Of a stretch of 64,000 nucleotides of DNA, positions 34,238-45,424 are shown piece by piece (position 1 is the stretch's first letter; the number at the start of each line of letters is the position of its first letter). The notes under the pieces were generated by a model. It did not search any database. It had not been told where the DNA came from and was given only the letters and a program-made list of their open reading frames with translations. The position numbers and the translations under genes were made by a program. The stretch comes from Hyperoodon ampullatus. Its lineage: Eukaryota > Chordata > Mammalia > Artiodactyla > Ziphiidae. The stretch covers positions 163,285,980-163,349,979 of the forward strand of contig OX457057.1 in NCBI GenBank assembly GCA_949752795.1, in the 5' to 3' direction.

Positions 34238-34423
34238 TCATTTTTTATTGTTGTTTCTTCTTTCTTTTTGCTGTTCTGATTGGATTATTTCCACTACCCT
34301 GTCTTCCAGGTCACTGATTTGTTCTTCTGCAACCTCTAATCTGCTGTTTATTTCCTCTAGTGTATTTTTGATTTCAGTTATTGTATTCTTCAGCTCTGAT
34401 TTTTTTCTATCTCTTTGTTTCAT
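34238..34423 (-). pseudogene. L1 ORF1 coiled-coil remnant
   Basis: A 61-codon minus-strand frame with heptad-like spacing (IKNTLEEINSRLEVAEEQIS, DLEDRVVEII), the N-terminal coiled coil through which L1 ORF1p trimerises as an RNA-binding chaperone. The RRM and C-terminal domains are lost to indels. It lies where ORF1 should be in the L1 at 28195-35578. Confidence 0.9.
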
Positions 34424-35639
34424 TTCTCACTGTATTCCTCCATTCTTCTCCTGAGTTAGGTGAGTATTTTTATGAACATTGCTTTGAACTATTTATCTGG
34501 TAGATTTCTTATCTCTGTTTCATTTAGTTATTTTTCAGAGCTTTTGTCTTGTTCTTTTACTGTGAACATATTCCTTTGTCTCCTCATTTTGCCAAAAATC
34601 TCTGTGTTATGTCTATGTATTAGGTAGATCAGCTACATTTCATGGTCTTGTAGGAGTGGCTTTATGTAGAAGGTATCCTGTGGGTCTCAGTAGTGTGGTC
34701 CCCATTGGCTGCCAGAGCCAGGTGTTCCAGAAATGTCCCCTGTGTGGGCTGCCCACCTGTGTGGCTGAGCTGCAGTTGCTGCCGGCATGCTAATGTGTAG
34801 GTGTGAACCTTGTGCTGCTGTCTGTAAGGCCTGGGTCTGACTGTTGTGGATGCTCTGGTGTGCTAGTTCAGCCATTGGGCAGGAGCTGCTTTGGAGGGAC
34901 TCTGATGCCAACCAAGGGCACCTGCCTGCTAGTAAGGTAGATGGGGAGAATAAAAAATGGCATCTGCCAGTGCTGGGCCAGGTAGGTAGAAGATGAGCAA
35001 AAATAACTTGTACCCACCAATGCCTATGTACCTGAAGAAAGTTCCAACAGAACCCTGCCCCTCCAACACATGCCCTAAAATTAGTCATTTAATTTTCTTC
35101 ACTTATGACCCAGGCACTTTTCAAACTGCTGCCTCTGTGCTGAGACTTGAAGAGAGTGACTTTTTGTATGTTCCCTTTAAGAGAAGAGTTTCAGTTTCCT
35201 ACAGCTCTCTCCCAGACATAGCCCAGCTGGTGTTCAAAGCCAGATATTATGGGGGCTTGTCTTCCCAGTGCAGGTCCCCTGGGCTGGGGATCCTGATGTT
35301 TGGTTTGGACCCTTTGCTCCTCAGAGAGGACCTTTGTGTCTGTGATACTTCTCCTACATATGGATTGATGAGCTGGGGGTATGAATCCCAACCAGATTGC
35401 CTCTACCCTCCTATCTGTTTCAATGTGGATTTTTCTTTTTATTCTTAGATGTGAAAATCTTTTCAACTAGTCTTTAGGTCATTCTCAGAGATAGTTGTTC
35501 CATGTGTAGTAGTTTTGGTGTATCCATGGGAAAAGATGAACCCAGGGTCTTTCTACTCTGCCCCCTTGTCCTCCTCCTCAAGATATTTAACTAGGTTTAC
35601 TTTGCCTACCTCTTGCAGCATTTCTCCTTTTTTTCTTAT

Positions 35640-36530
35640 TTGAGTATCTTGCAAGAGTGTTTGAGTGGGGATTTTTGCACGTGAAACCTCCTGAAGTCTT
35701 ATATAGTTGAAAATGTTTTTGTTACGCCCTCATATTTGAATGATAACATTCTAGGTTTGAAACTGTTTTTCCTTCAGTGCTTGAAAATATACTCTAGTAT
35801 CTTTATAAAAAAATTCCATTATCATCTTTTAGTGTTCTTGACAATTCTAGTGTTAGCCTGATTTTTGTTACTTAACAGGGAATGCTTTTTCCCTTCCATT
35901 TAAAGTATTTTTCTTTGCTTTAATATACTTTTATTATAATGTGAATAGGTATGGATTTTTTTCTTATCTCTTCTATTTGGCCCTCTAAGAACCTTTTCAT
36001 TCTGAAGGATTCTATCATTCATCAATCCGGGAATGTTTATTTTCATTATTTAAAAAAATATTTTCTCCACCCCATCCCTCTGGGATCCTGTTATCAGGAT
36101 GTGAGTACTTTTACTTTTATCATTAATATTTCTTAGCTTTAATTGTTTTTCTCTATATTTTCTGTCTCTCTATTCTTTCCTGTTACTTTTCGGGAGAATT
36201 TTTCATTCTGATCCTCCAATTCACTATTTCTTTCCTTAGCTCTATTCCATCCTATTATTTATTCCATTTCAGCTATATATTTTTTTCATCTTATATTTTA
36301 CTTGGTTCTTTTTAAGATTTCCTATTCTTGCTTTACTAGTATCTTCCCACATTTCCTTAAGCATAGCTATACTAATGTTATATTCTTCTATTTGTTTAAA
36401 TGGTTCTGCTTCAGATGGTGTTTAATGTCTATTTTTGTCTTTGTTTACTAGATTCTAGTTATTTCATCTTGCAAGCTCATGCTGTACTGTGGATATCATC
36501 CACTATGCCTGGTAATGTTTGTTGGGAAAG
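35640..36530 (-). mobile_element. Ancient L1M/HAL1-like ORF1 region (antisense, part 3 of the nest)
   Basis: 'gttgaaaatgtttttgttac', 'ttccttcagtgcttgaaaat', 'tctgatcctccaattcacta', 'ttatattttacttggttctt' and 'catcttgcaagctcatgctg' follow the order of an old ORF1 C-terminus, coiled coil and 5' side in reverse. Its place beyond the L1 at 28195-35578 suggests it is the 5' part of the same ancient element as 24955-26836 and 27720-28183. A separate HAL1 cannot be excluded. Confidence 0.55.
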
Positions 36531-37504
36531 CCAAATATTAGGCTCTAGTCTCCATCTATTTAGACGTGTTTAAAATACTAAGATATGTTGAGCCCCAGGG
36601 CATAGTACCCCAGGCACCATAAAGCAGTTTGTATCAGTCCCTTTTACTGCCTCTGCCCTGGGCATCTCACCTGGGCAGAGTTTCTCCTTTAAACTGAATT
36701 AATTGGGAGAAGCAGCACTGAGATGGGTCAGTCTCCATAGATTGTAATTCTCCCAGGCATGGGAGTTTGGAGGAGAAGTGGGGATCAGGATACTGGAGAG
36801 CTAGGGCTGCTGCTCATAATTAAGCCAGTGGCCCCTACTTATAGGACAGGGGGGAACAGGCACTGCCATCCACCTTCACTCCCAAGCTGTGTACCCAGGT
36901 ATGAGCTCTGCCTACCTGGAGGCAGGGGTGCCTTTTCCTAATGTACACAGTGTCACCGTATTTTCTAGCAGTGGCCTTTAGAGAGATCCTGGTCAGCCGC
37001 CCCTGCTTTCAGCATCTCACCTCAGTATCCACCTGCACTTCCTTGATTTTACTGCCAACACCAATGATCTGGAATGTGAAAGGACTTCTGCCGGGAAGTG
37101 GCTAGTGATAATTGTCTCTAAACAATGAGGAGGAAAGCCAAGACCTGTAGCAAAAAGCTTTTCTCCAATATACCTTCTCACTGCTACCTCTCATAGCCTT
37201 TTGTCTCCAACTGTAATACACTCCCCACCTACCAGTTCAAAACATCTCTCCATATCCTATGAGATTTACATGCTTTTTATTAGCTCCAAAGATTCATATT
37301 TCCCTCATACTTCTTCATGTACCCCAGGGCTGAAATTGAAGAAGGAGTCAGCAGGTACTAGGTCATCATCTTCATAAGATCTGGAAGCTTAAACATATAT
37401 CTTTAAAAATATTACTTTATTTGACTTTTATTTTGGAAATAATTATTTCGGTCCATTTCTTGAAGACTTTTAAGGTAATTGAAAAATAACTTGGATATCC
37501 CCAA
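36531..37504. other. Possible L1/HAL1 5' UTR, then unassigned sequence
   Basis: The first few hundred bases are GC-richer and may be the 5' UTR of the preceding old LINE. Nothing is recognised with confidence. Confidence 0.35.
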
Positions 37505-38037
37505 TTGAGGGTTGGTTGGTGAATTATCAGGGTTCTCCAAGGAAATAGAATATTTATAGGAAATATTTATAGGAAATATAGGAAATATTTATAGGAAATA
37601 TTTATAGGAAAAGATTATGAGGAATTAGGTCATGTGATTATGGAGGCTGAGAAATCCCACCAACTGCTATTTGCAAGCTAGAGACCCAGGAAAGTTGGTA
37701 GTATAATTCCAGTCTAAGCCTGATAGTCTGAGAACTGAGGGAGTCAGTGGTGTAAATCCCAGTGCACGGGTAGGAAAAGACTGATGTCTCAGCGTAAGCA
37801 GGCAAACAGAAACAAAAAGGGGTGAATTCCTCCTTCCTTCACCTTTTTGTTTTATTCAGGCCTGAACAGATTGGATAATGCCCACCCTCACTGGGGAGGT
37901 CAATCTACTTTACTGAGTCCACCAATTCAAATCCTAATCTCATCAAGAGACACCCTCATAGACACACCCAGAAATAATATTTAATTTGGGCACCCCTTGG
38001 TCCGGTCAAGTTGACACATAAAATTAATCATCATAGT
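37505..38037 (+). repeat. Ancient interspersed repeat, family not named
   Basis: 'cagggttctccaaggaaata', 'gtgattatggaggctgagaa', 'gctagagacccaggaaagtt', 'gcccaccctcactggggagg', 'catcaagagacaccctcata' and 'gttgacacataaaattaatc' match a common old mammalian repeat that I remember by text but not by name. An internal tandem repeat sits at 37550-37610. Confidence 0.6.
37550..37610. repeat. 13-bp tandem repeat
   Basis: Unit ATATTTATAGGAA occurs four times without a mismatch, with one shortened 9-bp unit (ATATAGGAA) exactly in the middle: 13+13+9+13+13 bp. Confidence 0.97.
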
Positions 38038-38099
38038 TGGGAATCGTAAAGGTAAAGTAGGGTAAAGAAGAAAAGACACCAACTGCCAAGACTCAGAAG

Positions 38100-38285
38100 A
38101 CTATGACCGCATCCTTTTTCAATCAGTTACCCTCTCTATCCTCAAGTTTCCTTGCCTGTAAATTGAGAATAAGAATACATGTCCTGTTTTCATCACACGG
38201 TTGTTGTGCTGCTAAATAGGATACTAATCTATGGAGGGCACTCTGTATACCACTACAGAGAGAAAGCAGCAATATTTACCATGAA
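38100..38285 (+). repeat. MIR SINE
   Basis: 'ccctctctatcctcaagttt', 'ccttgcctgtaaattgagaa' and 'gctgctaaataggatactaa' follow MIR sense order. Diverged. Confidence 0.65.
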
Positions 38286-39179
38286 CCAAAGAGCATTTGA
38301 AATGATATTAACTCTCGGGGTACAGGATGTTCTTTGTCTGGGAAAGTGGTAATCCCTCCCCTCAGCGACCTCAGTGAATTTCAGACAGATCTTCAAAGCA
38401 TGTCAGGTCTCTGCAGCACAGAGTAGTGAAAATATTCCAAGTTCTCTGACCTCCCTAAGCTAGGGAAGGTTAGCATCAAGGACAAAAGCTTTCAATTGCA
38501 TTGAACATGGCCTGGACACGATCCAAGTGGGTAATTACTTTATGCTTACTTACAATTTCCCCTTCAGCTTCAAAGGGATAGAGCATCCCTCACTTCCTAG
38601 ACTAAGCAGGGCTTTCATTGTTGCTAGGCATATGTTGAACAGATACCCCAGTCACCCACCTCAGCAGACAACATATTTTAGTAATGAAGTCAGGGCTCAA
38701 ATTGGGCAAGATGGTAACACATTTCTTTGATTAGTGTGTAGGACAAATGTGGCCTCTCTTTGAACAGAAGGGAGGGCATTTAAGCATGTTTTTCTCCTCA
38801 CTTGCATCATACCCAAGAGTAAACTGAGCAGGTTCTCTGTGAGCCAGCTTTGAGAGGTTCTCTGACATGAATCTAATTAAGAAAAATATACTAATTTTAT
38901 CATCATCAATAACTACATTAGTTACTCATCAATTATGGAAAACACAGGCTCCTGAAAAGTGGGCTGGAAGCAAAATTTCATCTAAGGAATTGTGTCCTCT
39001 GAACATCTTGTGTTATAAAACTGAGAATGTTTGTGGGCAAAGAAATACCTCTAATCTATATGGCGACGGCAGGGTCTAGGCAATGAGGGATATCGCATAA
39101 CTGCTGAGCAGAAGCTTGGGTTGTCTCAGTATGCGGATCCATTTGCCTTTCTCCCACCCTTCATTTTCCCATTGCCTAA
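38286..39179. other. Unassigned sequence
   Basis: No repeat or gene recognised. Confidence 0.5.
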
Positions 39180-39365
39180 TTAGCACAGTGATTTTGGTCT
39201 AGGTGCTTAACTTTTCTGAGCAGCAGGTTCTTTCATCCACAAAATAGGGGAAATAATGGTGCCTATTTCTCAGAACTCTTGAGGAGAATGAAGAAGATAA
39301 TATTTTTGGCATATGGAAAGAGCTCAATAAGTGTTAGTCATCACTGCTATTGTTGTTATTATCTT
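39180..39365 (+). repeat. MIR SINE
   Basis: 'gtgcttaacttttctgagca', 'ttctttcatccacaaaatag', 'gtgcctatttctcagaactc', 'atggaaagagctcaataagt' and 'gttagtcatcactgctattg' follow MIR sense order. Confidence 0.75.
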
Positions 39366-39499
39366 TCAGGCCTTAGTTTAAATATCACTATTTTGTTACC
39401 ACTAACTTCTGCCCCTGTTTCAAAACTAGGTTAAGTGAATGGCTTTGTGCTTCCATAGAACACCCTACATTCCCATATAAAAAAAAATAACATTTTTTG

Positions 39500-39665
39500 A
39501 GAACCAGGTTCCCTGCACTATTTGAGTTGTTTTCAATGGATATATTATAACTTCATTTTACAAATAAGGGAACTTCGGTCCAGAGAATTCATATAGCTTG
39601 TAAGGGGTGAGATTTGAATGTAGATGTTTTTACTCCAAAGCTCGTATTCTTAATGATGACACATC
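39500..39665 (-). repeat. MIR SINE (antisense)
   Basis: 'taacttcattttacaaataa', 'ggtccagagaattcatatag', 'gtgagatttgaatgtagatg' and 'actccaaagctcgtattctt' follow MIR antisense order. Confidence 0.75.
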
Positions 39666-39959
39666 ATGTTTTATGGTGATTGTTCATGTAATTTTCTTTG
39701 CCGGACAGTAAACTCTGTATGTTCCCAACCCCTCATTCTTTCCAAAGCTACCACTAACTTACATGTGGTCTCAACCTCTCCAAAACCCATTGATGCCAGC
39801 AATTTTCTTAGCTTTTGACTCCTCAGTTTCACCTCAGCCAGTAACATCCTTCTCTGTGTTCTTGACTTCTGGTCTAATCTCTATTTCAAGATCAGTTACA
39901 TCAATATCTCCCTTGCTGACAATTAGATCTGCTCTTATCCTTCTCACCATCTACCCCAT
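39666..39959. other. Unassigned sequence
   Basis: Nothing recognised. Confidence 0.45.
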
Positions 39960-40600
39960 GATGTTTCAGTCAGGGGTTTTGGTTGCAAGTGATAGAAACT
40001 GTCTCTGGTTGTTTTATTTATTTATTTATTTATTTTTGCAGTACGCGGGCCTCTCACTGTTGTGGCCTCTCCCGTTGCAGAGCACAGGCTCCGGATGCGC
40101 AGGCTCAGCAGCCATGGCTCACGGGCCCAGCCGCTCCGCGGCATATGGGATCCTCCCTGACCGGGGCACGAACCCGTATCCCCTGCATCGGCAGGCGGAC
40201 TCTCAACCACTGCGCTACCAGGGAGGCCCTGTCTCTGGTTGTTTTAAGCAGAAAGAGTTTACATTGGAAGGATATGAAGTGCTCAGAGAATTGATGAGAT
40301 CAGGACCAGGCTTAGAAAATTAGAAGGAATCAAGGATTCTATTATCCCTACTACAGCCTCCACCAGTCCCCACCTCTTTGTCTTATGTGTTCAGGATTCA
40401 AACTCCTGGAGTCTGATTGGCTGAGCATAAGGCCAAGTGCCCACTTCCTAGGATGGCAAGGTATAGGAGGAACCAGGATCTAGCTCCTTTCAGCTTCTAT
40501 AATAGAAGATGGTAGTGGAAGGCCCTGTGAATCAATCACCCATGCTCAAGGCCACATACACACAGGTGGAAGGATATTTCCCCACAAGGAAAGAGAATGG
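39960..40600 (+). repeat. Ancient interspersed repeat split by a SINE
   Basis: 'ggggttttggttgcaagtga' followed by TAGAAACTGTCTCTGG, then after the SINE 'ttttaagcagaaagagttta', resembles an old repeat (tggttgcaagtgatagaaac … gcttaagcaaaaa). Family name and right edge not certain. Confidence 0.45.
40017..40228 (-). mobile_element. CHR-type SINE with perfect 18-bp TSD (young)
   Basis: Antisense: a (TTTA)n tail at 40017-40036, a CpG-rich body (TTGCAGTACGCGGGCCTCTC, 'cagccgctccgcggcatatg') and the head 'gcgctaccagggaggccc'. CTGTCTCTGGTTGTTTTA is present without a mismatch at 39999-40016 and 40229-40246. Intact TSD and CpGs indicate a recent insertion. Confidence 0.98.
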
Positions 40601-41959
40601 ATGTTTGACAAACAAAAATTACATGTGTCCACTGCACATTTCAATGGTTAGCTCTGGTCACCCCCACCAAACTGTAATTTCCCAATCTCAATTTCACAAG
40701 ATCAGAAAGTCTCTCAGAATACAGCCCAGGTCCACTAATATACCACATGATCTTACTTAAGAAGCTTCCTTGTGCTGAATCCTTTATGTCCTTTTGATTC
40801 CTACATTATATACCCCTATGGAGGCTTCCTGATTTTAAGGCTGGGCACAGGCCTTAATAATTGGGGACAGAGAATGCTTCATGGATAGTCACAATTATCC
40901 CATATTATTTACAGCATGATGTCTCGGCTCTGGCCAAGCATATTCCCCTGGCTCACTCCTTTGAGATATCTTTCTAAGCCTGCTCCTGTTTTCTGGATCC
41001 TCGACCATGTAACTGCATTTACCTCCCTTTCAACTCCCTCTCACTCTTTCAGTTTTAAAATTTATTGATTTTCCTTTCTCTCATTGCTATAGCCCATACT
41101 TTCCTTTTCAGGAACACCTTGGTGTTCACCTAATTTTGGCCAGTAATTTTCATTTCTGCATGCTCTTGTGCTGATTGTTTCCACTCCCCCTGGCTTTGTG
41201 GTTCTAGGTCTAGTTCATGAGTATTATGTGGCTTCACCCTGGCCAACCAGATCTCCCGGGATTCTGTATACAAACCCATCTGTACCACGTCCTGATCCTT
41301 TACATTGTCACTTCTGGTTCAATCCTTTTGGAGTTTCTAGAACTCATGTTGATGGTCATAGGAGAAATTAATATAACCTGACCTTTGTGTCTAGTTAGAA
41401 GAAAGGCCCAAGATTTGTCATATTTTTGAGTCCCAGTCACCTTTCTGTCCCAAATTCTAATAAATGGCCACTCTACCTTTTCCTCAAGAACTAATCATCA
41501 GAGTGAATCTCAATTCTAGTGTAAAGCTTTTGACTTGTTCTCTTTGTGCCAGTACTGCTTTGGTAATACCTTAGTGCTTTAGTCCTTTGCAGGACTGTAA
41601 ATGTGTCTTGTGCTAGAGTCCTGACATTGATATTGAGCCCTGATGGTTGTGATACATTTCTCTGGTGCCACCTGTTTGTTTATTGATGCTAAAGGCCAAG
41701 CACACATTTAAAATGCACTAAAAGGAAAGTGACTGCAATTGTGGACAGCTTAATAGAATACAACAAACTGCCTTGGATGTTGTGAAATAGTAGAGTTCCC
41801 TGAACTGCACTGATTGGAACTCTGATACCTATCTTTCCTGTGGTTGCTTCTGAGCTCCTGTTCCAGTCTTCACTACTCAGCTTTGTCTTTACCTTTTTGA
41901 TTAGGTATGTGATCTCTCTTTTTTGATCTCATGTGTCCTAGGACCTGATGCAACACTCC
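40601..41959. other. Unassigned sequence
   Basis: About 1.36 kb without recognised repeat or gene. Confidence 0.45.
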
Positions 41960-42930
41960 TCTGGTTTCATTTTCCTTCCTTTCTCCACTACTCTACCATA
42001 GGATGCACTTGAATGTGCCTTTGCCTTTCCTGAAAGTGGTCTACATCAGCCTGTCTGGAAGAAACCAGCCCCACCACAATAGAAAGTTTTATGCCAGGTG
42101 TTCCTGGTATATCTGCCCTGTTTGCTGAATACAAGAAGACATCTGACATAGACCATGTTCCAAGAGAGGACACTTCTGTATATTAGCTCTTCTACACCCA
42201 CCTCCACTCTCCTTATATTTCCCACATTAGCAGTTCTCTTGCTCTTTCAGCAAATGGTCTTGCTTTGTGCATTTCTGAGACCATGGAAACCATCTAGCAG
42301 GTTCTTCTTCTCCACCTGCTTCCTCAAAGTCTCTGCCTTCCTTCTCCTATCTTGGAGAAGGAGGTGTCTCCCTTTCCTAGGCTCACTCCTGGCTGCAATC
42401 GGTAGTGTTGGTCCCTATCTCCTCTTTCAGAATGATGTTCTATCAGGTGTTCTGCTTTTCCTGGGCATTTGAAAGCTCTGTTCCTCTCGATGGGATCCTT
42501 CCCATGTGCCTTTAGACCAGCTTGGTCTATTGCCTCCAAAAGAATGGTCCTCTGTTCTCTTCTTGTCAAACTTCTTGAATATGTGAGCGCCACCCACGGA
42601 CTGGGCTTCTTCACTACTATTTCACTCCAAATGCCCTGCAATCTGGCTTCTGTTGTCACCAGTTCTGAAGTTCCTCTCTCAGAGTTTACTGTTAACCTCC
42701 TAATTGCCAAACATAAAAGCTTGTTCTCAGACCTAATATCCTTTGTTCTATCAGCCACAGTGGTAGTGTTAAAATAGTTGATTTTATCTTTCCTGATTTT
42801 TACCAGCTAGATGTAAGTTCCTTGAGGCTGGGAGCTGTATATTGATATATATTGTTGTTTCACGAGTATCTTTAGCATAATGCTATGTACCTATTAGGTG
42901 TATGATAAATAGTTTTTAAATACGACTATT
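41960..42930 (+). mobile_element. L2/CR1-type LINE, reverse transcriptase and 3' end
   Basis: Near 42633-42760 the translation (…EFTVNLLIAKHKSLFSDLIS…) matches the CR1/L2 reverse transcriptase segment usually reading TNDLLIAKSNGLFSVLILLD. The 3' part ('gatgtaagttccttgaggct', 'taatgctatgtacctattag', GTGTATGATAAATAG) is the L2 terminus. The left portion, 41960-42550, is assigned only by weak resemblance. Frames are broken. Confidence 0.6.
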
Positions 42931-42944
42931 CAGAGTGAATTATC

Positions 42945-43345
42945 CATTCAGTCATTTATTCATTTATGAACAAATGCTTCTTATGTGCCCACTATATGCA
43001 GATTGTTATATTCTGTGATGTAGCAACTCGTAAGACATGCTTAGTTCCTGCTTTCAGAGAGTTTATAGTCCAGTGAAGAATGTATACATGTAAATATACA
43101 ATCATAATACAAAATGAAAAATGCCCTGAAGGGGAAGCACTTAACTGGAGGGGTGGGGATCAGGGAAGGTTTCCTAGAAGAAATAACATACAAACAAAGA
43201 GTTAGCAAGGCAGAAAGAGGGAAGAGGAAGTGTGTGTTCCTGGTAAAGGGAGCAGTGTGTTCAGAGGCTAGAGAGCATGACGGTTTTGAGGAACTGACTG
43301 AGAGAATATCAGAGCCATGAGTATGGTGAACGAGGGAGATGGAGC
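42945..43345 (-). mobile_element. L2 LINE 3' fragment (antisense)
   Basis: CATTCAGTCATTTATTCATT, 'cttatgtgcccactatatgc', 'cctgctttcagagagtttat' and 'tcagggaaggtttcctagaa' follow the L2 antisense order. It lies directly after a sense L2 end, so the two L2 3' ends face each other. Confidence 0.65.
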
Positions 43346-43394
43346 AAATGAGTAGGTGGCTGTGCCTAAGTCAAAGAACAGGCATCTCACCCCC

Positions 43395-43546
43395 TTTCCC
43401 ATTTTTAAGAATTTTACTGCCATTTACTATTTAATCCTCACAGCCTTTGAGTGGTAGGTGGCAGCTGTCTTACAGATGGAGAAACTAAGTTTTGTAAAAC
43501 TGAAACTCACTAAGTCAATAGTAAGTCTGCAAATATCATCACCTCT
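43395..43546 (-). repeat. MIR SINE (antisense)
   Basis: 'actatttaatcctcacagcc', 'tgtcttacagatggagaaac' and 'tgaaactcactaagtcaata' follow MIR antisense order. Confidence 0.7.
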
Positions 43547-43563
43547 TGATACAGCTTCCTTTT

Positions 43564-43998
43564 ATAAAATATTTTAATTTTATTGGAGTAGAGTTGATTT
43601 ACAATGTTGTGTTAGTTTCAGGTGTACAGCAAAGTGATTCAGTTATACATATAGATATATTCATTCTTCTTAAAATTCTTTTCTCATATAGGTTATCACA
43701 GACGATTAGGTAGAATTCTCTGCGCTATACAGTAGGTCCTTGTTGATTATCTAGCTTATATAGAATAGTGTGCGTGTGTTCATTCCAAGTTCCTGATTTA
43801 TCCTTCCCCCCGCCTCATGTTTCCCCTTTGGTAACCATAAGTTTGTTTTCAATATCTATAAGTCTGCTTCTGTTTTGTAAATAAGTTCATTTGTATCTTT
43901 TTCAAAATTAGATTCCACTTCTGAGTGATATCATATGATATTTGTTTTTCTTTGTCTGACTTCATGTAGTATGATAATCTCTATGTCCATTTGTGTTG
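43564..43998 (-). mobile_element. 5'-truncated L1 3' end (antisense)
   Basis: The reverse of an L1 3' UTR ('tagagttgatttacaatgtt', 'cgctatacagtaggtccttg', 'ggtaaccataagtttgtttt') up to the ORF2 end. TSD of 17 bp with one mismatch: TGATACAGCTTCCTTTT (43547-43563) and TGATGCAGCTTCCTTTT (43999-44015). Same subfamily as 765-1477 and 1993-2618. Confidence 0.95.
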
Positions 43999-44015
43999 TG
44001 ATGCAGCTTCCTTTT

Positions 44016-44690
44016 TAATTGACCTAAGCAACCAGAACAAACCAAGCAAAATATAAACCATAATTTTAAAAAATGCTTCAGAGAGCTAAAGATGAAAGGA
44101 AACCTGAAGGAGTTATATCTGAGGAAGAAGAAGACACATAGCTGTGTTCATCACTGGAAAAATGGCGGGAAAGGGAAGAATCCACCATAGACAAGGGTTA
44201 ATAGAAACCAAGCTAACTGTTCATGAATTTTAATAACCACATGGGTCCTGGTGTGATGGTATCCTCAGTCACAGATCATGTCAGTAACTACCTGTCAACT
44301 TCATTTTGAATCTTCGCTAAATACATGGGGAAAGGATGTCAAAGGTGGGGACTCAGCAAAGGTGCTGCGAGAAAGCCCCCTGAGAAACATAGGTCTTCCC
44401 TAAATGAAAGGCAGGGACCTTCTCCAAGTACAATGTAGTGTCCTGATGAGGGCTGGGGAAGGGGAGATGAACTGAACCAATCCCCCACCTGCATTGGGCC
44501 TTTCCTGAGTGCAAGGCAGTGTCCCACTGAAGGCTGGCATCAGGGCACGAGAATTTATGGAAATCTTTCTAAGGCTCACTGAATCTCTCACTGGCTCGTC
44601 ACCAAATGCACTGAACATGCTCCCTGAAGGCTGGGGGAAGAGAAGCAAAGGTGGAAAAAACCCCTCCTAGACACTTCAGGTCTTTACTGA
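44016..44690. other. Possible old LINE 5' UTR
   Basis: May be the 5' UTR of the HAL1-like element that is clearer from about 44.7 kb. Between 44390 and 44660 short phrases recur loosely ('aaaggtggggactcagcaaa', 'gagggctggggaaggggaga', 'gaaggctgggggaagagaag'). No gene recognised. Confidence 0.35.
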
Positions 44691-45334
44691 AATCATTGCT
44701 ACAGCCCTCCAAAAACTGGAGACAGGACATCAGTACAGAGAGATCTCCTGATCTCCTGATAGAAAGTCAGAACTGGGGCTGGAAAGAAAAGAGGACACCT
44801 CAGTGACTCCAAAGCTCGTGGTCAGGCTGCAGGGCAGAGATCTCTTATGGTTCAGAAAGTTGGGAACTGGGAGAACAAAGGGTAAATTTTTTTTGGATCT
44901 CCCAGGTGCTCAGATCCCACATTATGCTAAGGGAAAAGTTCTAGTCCTGTCCTCAAAATATTTAAATCCAATTGTAAACCGAATATAACTAAAGCTACAA
45001 CATAGCCCAGTTTAATACAGATTAGATGGAAACAGGCCCTTACAATAGTAGCCTGACAGAAGAAGGGATGCACTATTTTCTGAGTAAATATTTACTTTGC
45101 AACTTAAATTTTTTTAACACACGATATCTGGCGTAGTGAAAAATTATGAGACAATGGAAGATGCAAAAACATGTGGTATAATAAAGAGATAAAGAATAAA
45201 TAGAAATAGATCCTCAGCCAAAATGTTGAAATTATCAAAGAACTTTAGAATGACTATAATAAATACATTAAAGGACATTGTAGAAAAGGTGAACAACATG
45301 CATGACCACATGGGGAGTTTCAAGAAGTGATGAA

Positions 45335-45366
<32 letters not shown>

Positions 45367-45424
45367 GAACCAAGTGGACATGCTGGAAATATATATATAT
45401 AAAATGATGAGTTCATTCAATCTG
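44691..45424 (+). mobile_element. HAL1/L1-like 5' UTR and ORF1 start (sense)
   Basis: 'gaacaacatgcatgaccaca', 'ttgaaattatcaaagaactt', 'tagaatgactataataaata' and 'ggaaatatatatatataaaa' recall the 5' UTR-to-ORF1 part of HAL1-like elements. Diverged, no ORF. Confidence 0.5.
45341..45366. repeat. (A)26 homopolymer
   Basis: Twenty-six consecutive A inside the HAL1-like segment. No SINE body precedes it, so it may be a locally expanded A-rich stretch. It is prone to length polymorphism and sequencing error. Confidence 0.95.

Larger units (their letters stand above)
28195..35578 (-). mobile_element. Nearly full-length old L1 (antisense, ~7.4 kb with SINEs)
   Basis: The plus strand reads, in reverse, the 3' UTR from 28195, ORF2 to about 32.3 kb, an ORF2/ORF1 linker-type region with an internal duplication, the ORF1 coiled coil at 34.2-34.4 kb, and a GC-rich 5' UTR ending near 35578 ('tctactctgcccccttgtcc'). 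The probable TSD is CAAGACATTAA (28184-28194) against CAAGATATTTAA (35579-35590). Three SINEs have inserted into it. All ORFs are broken. It resembles the L1MA/L1MB class. With SINEs subtracted it is about 6.8 kb, close to a full L1. Confidence 0.85.

Noticed and set aside
34687..35466. Open frames of 133, 151 and 91 codons on both strands
   Set aside because: They lie in the GC-rich 5' UTR of the full-length L1, which often has long chance frames.
39763..40323. 186-codon plus-strand frame, and similar frames of about 90-116 codons at 30400-30691 and 32245-32595
   Set aside because: Each is largely the reverse translation of a CHR SINE. Near-identical peptides recur wherever the SINE recurs, so they are not a gene family.
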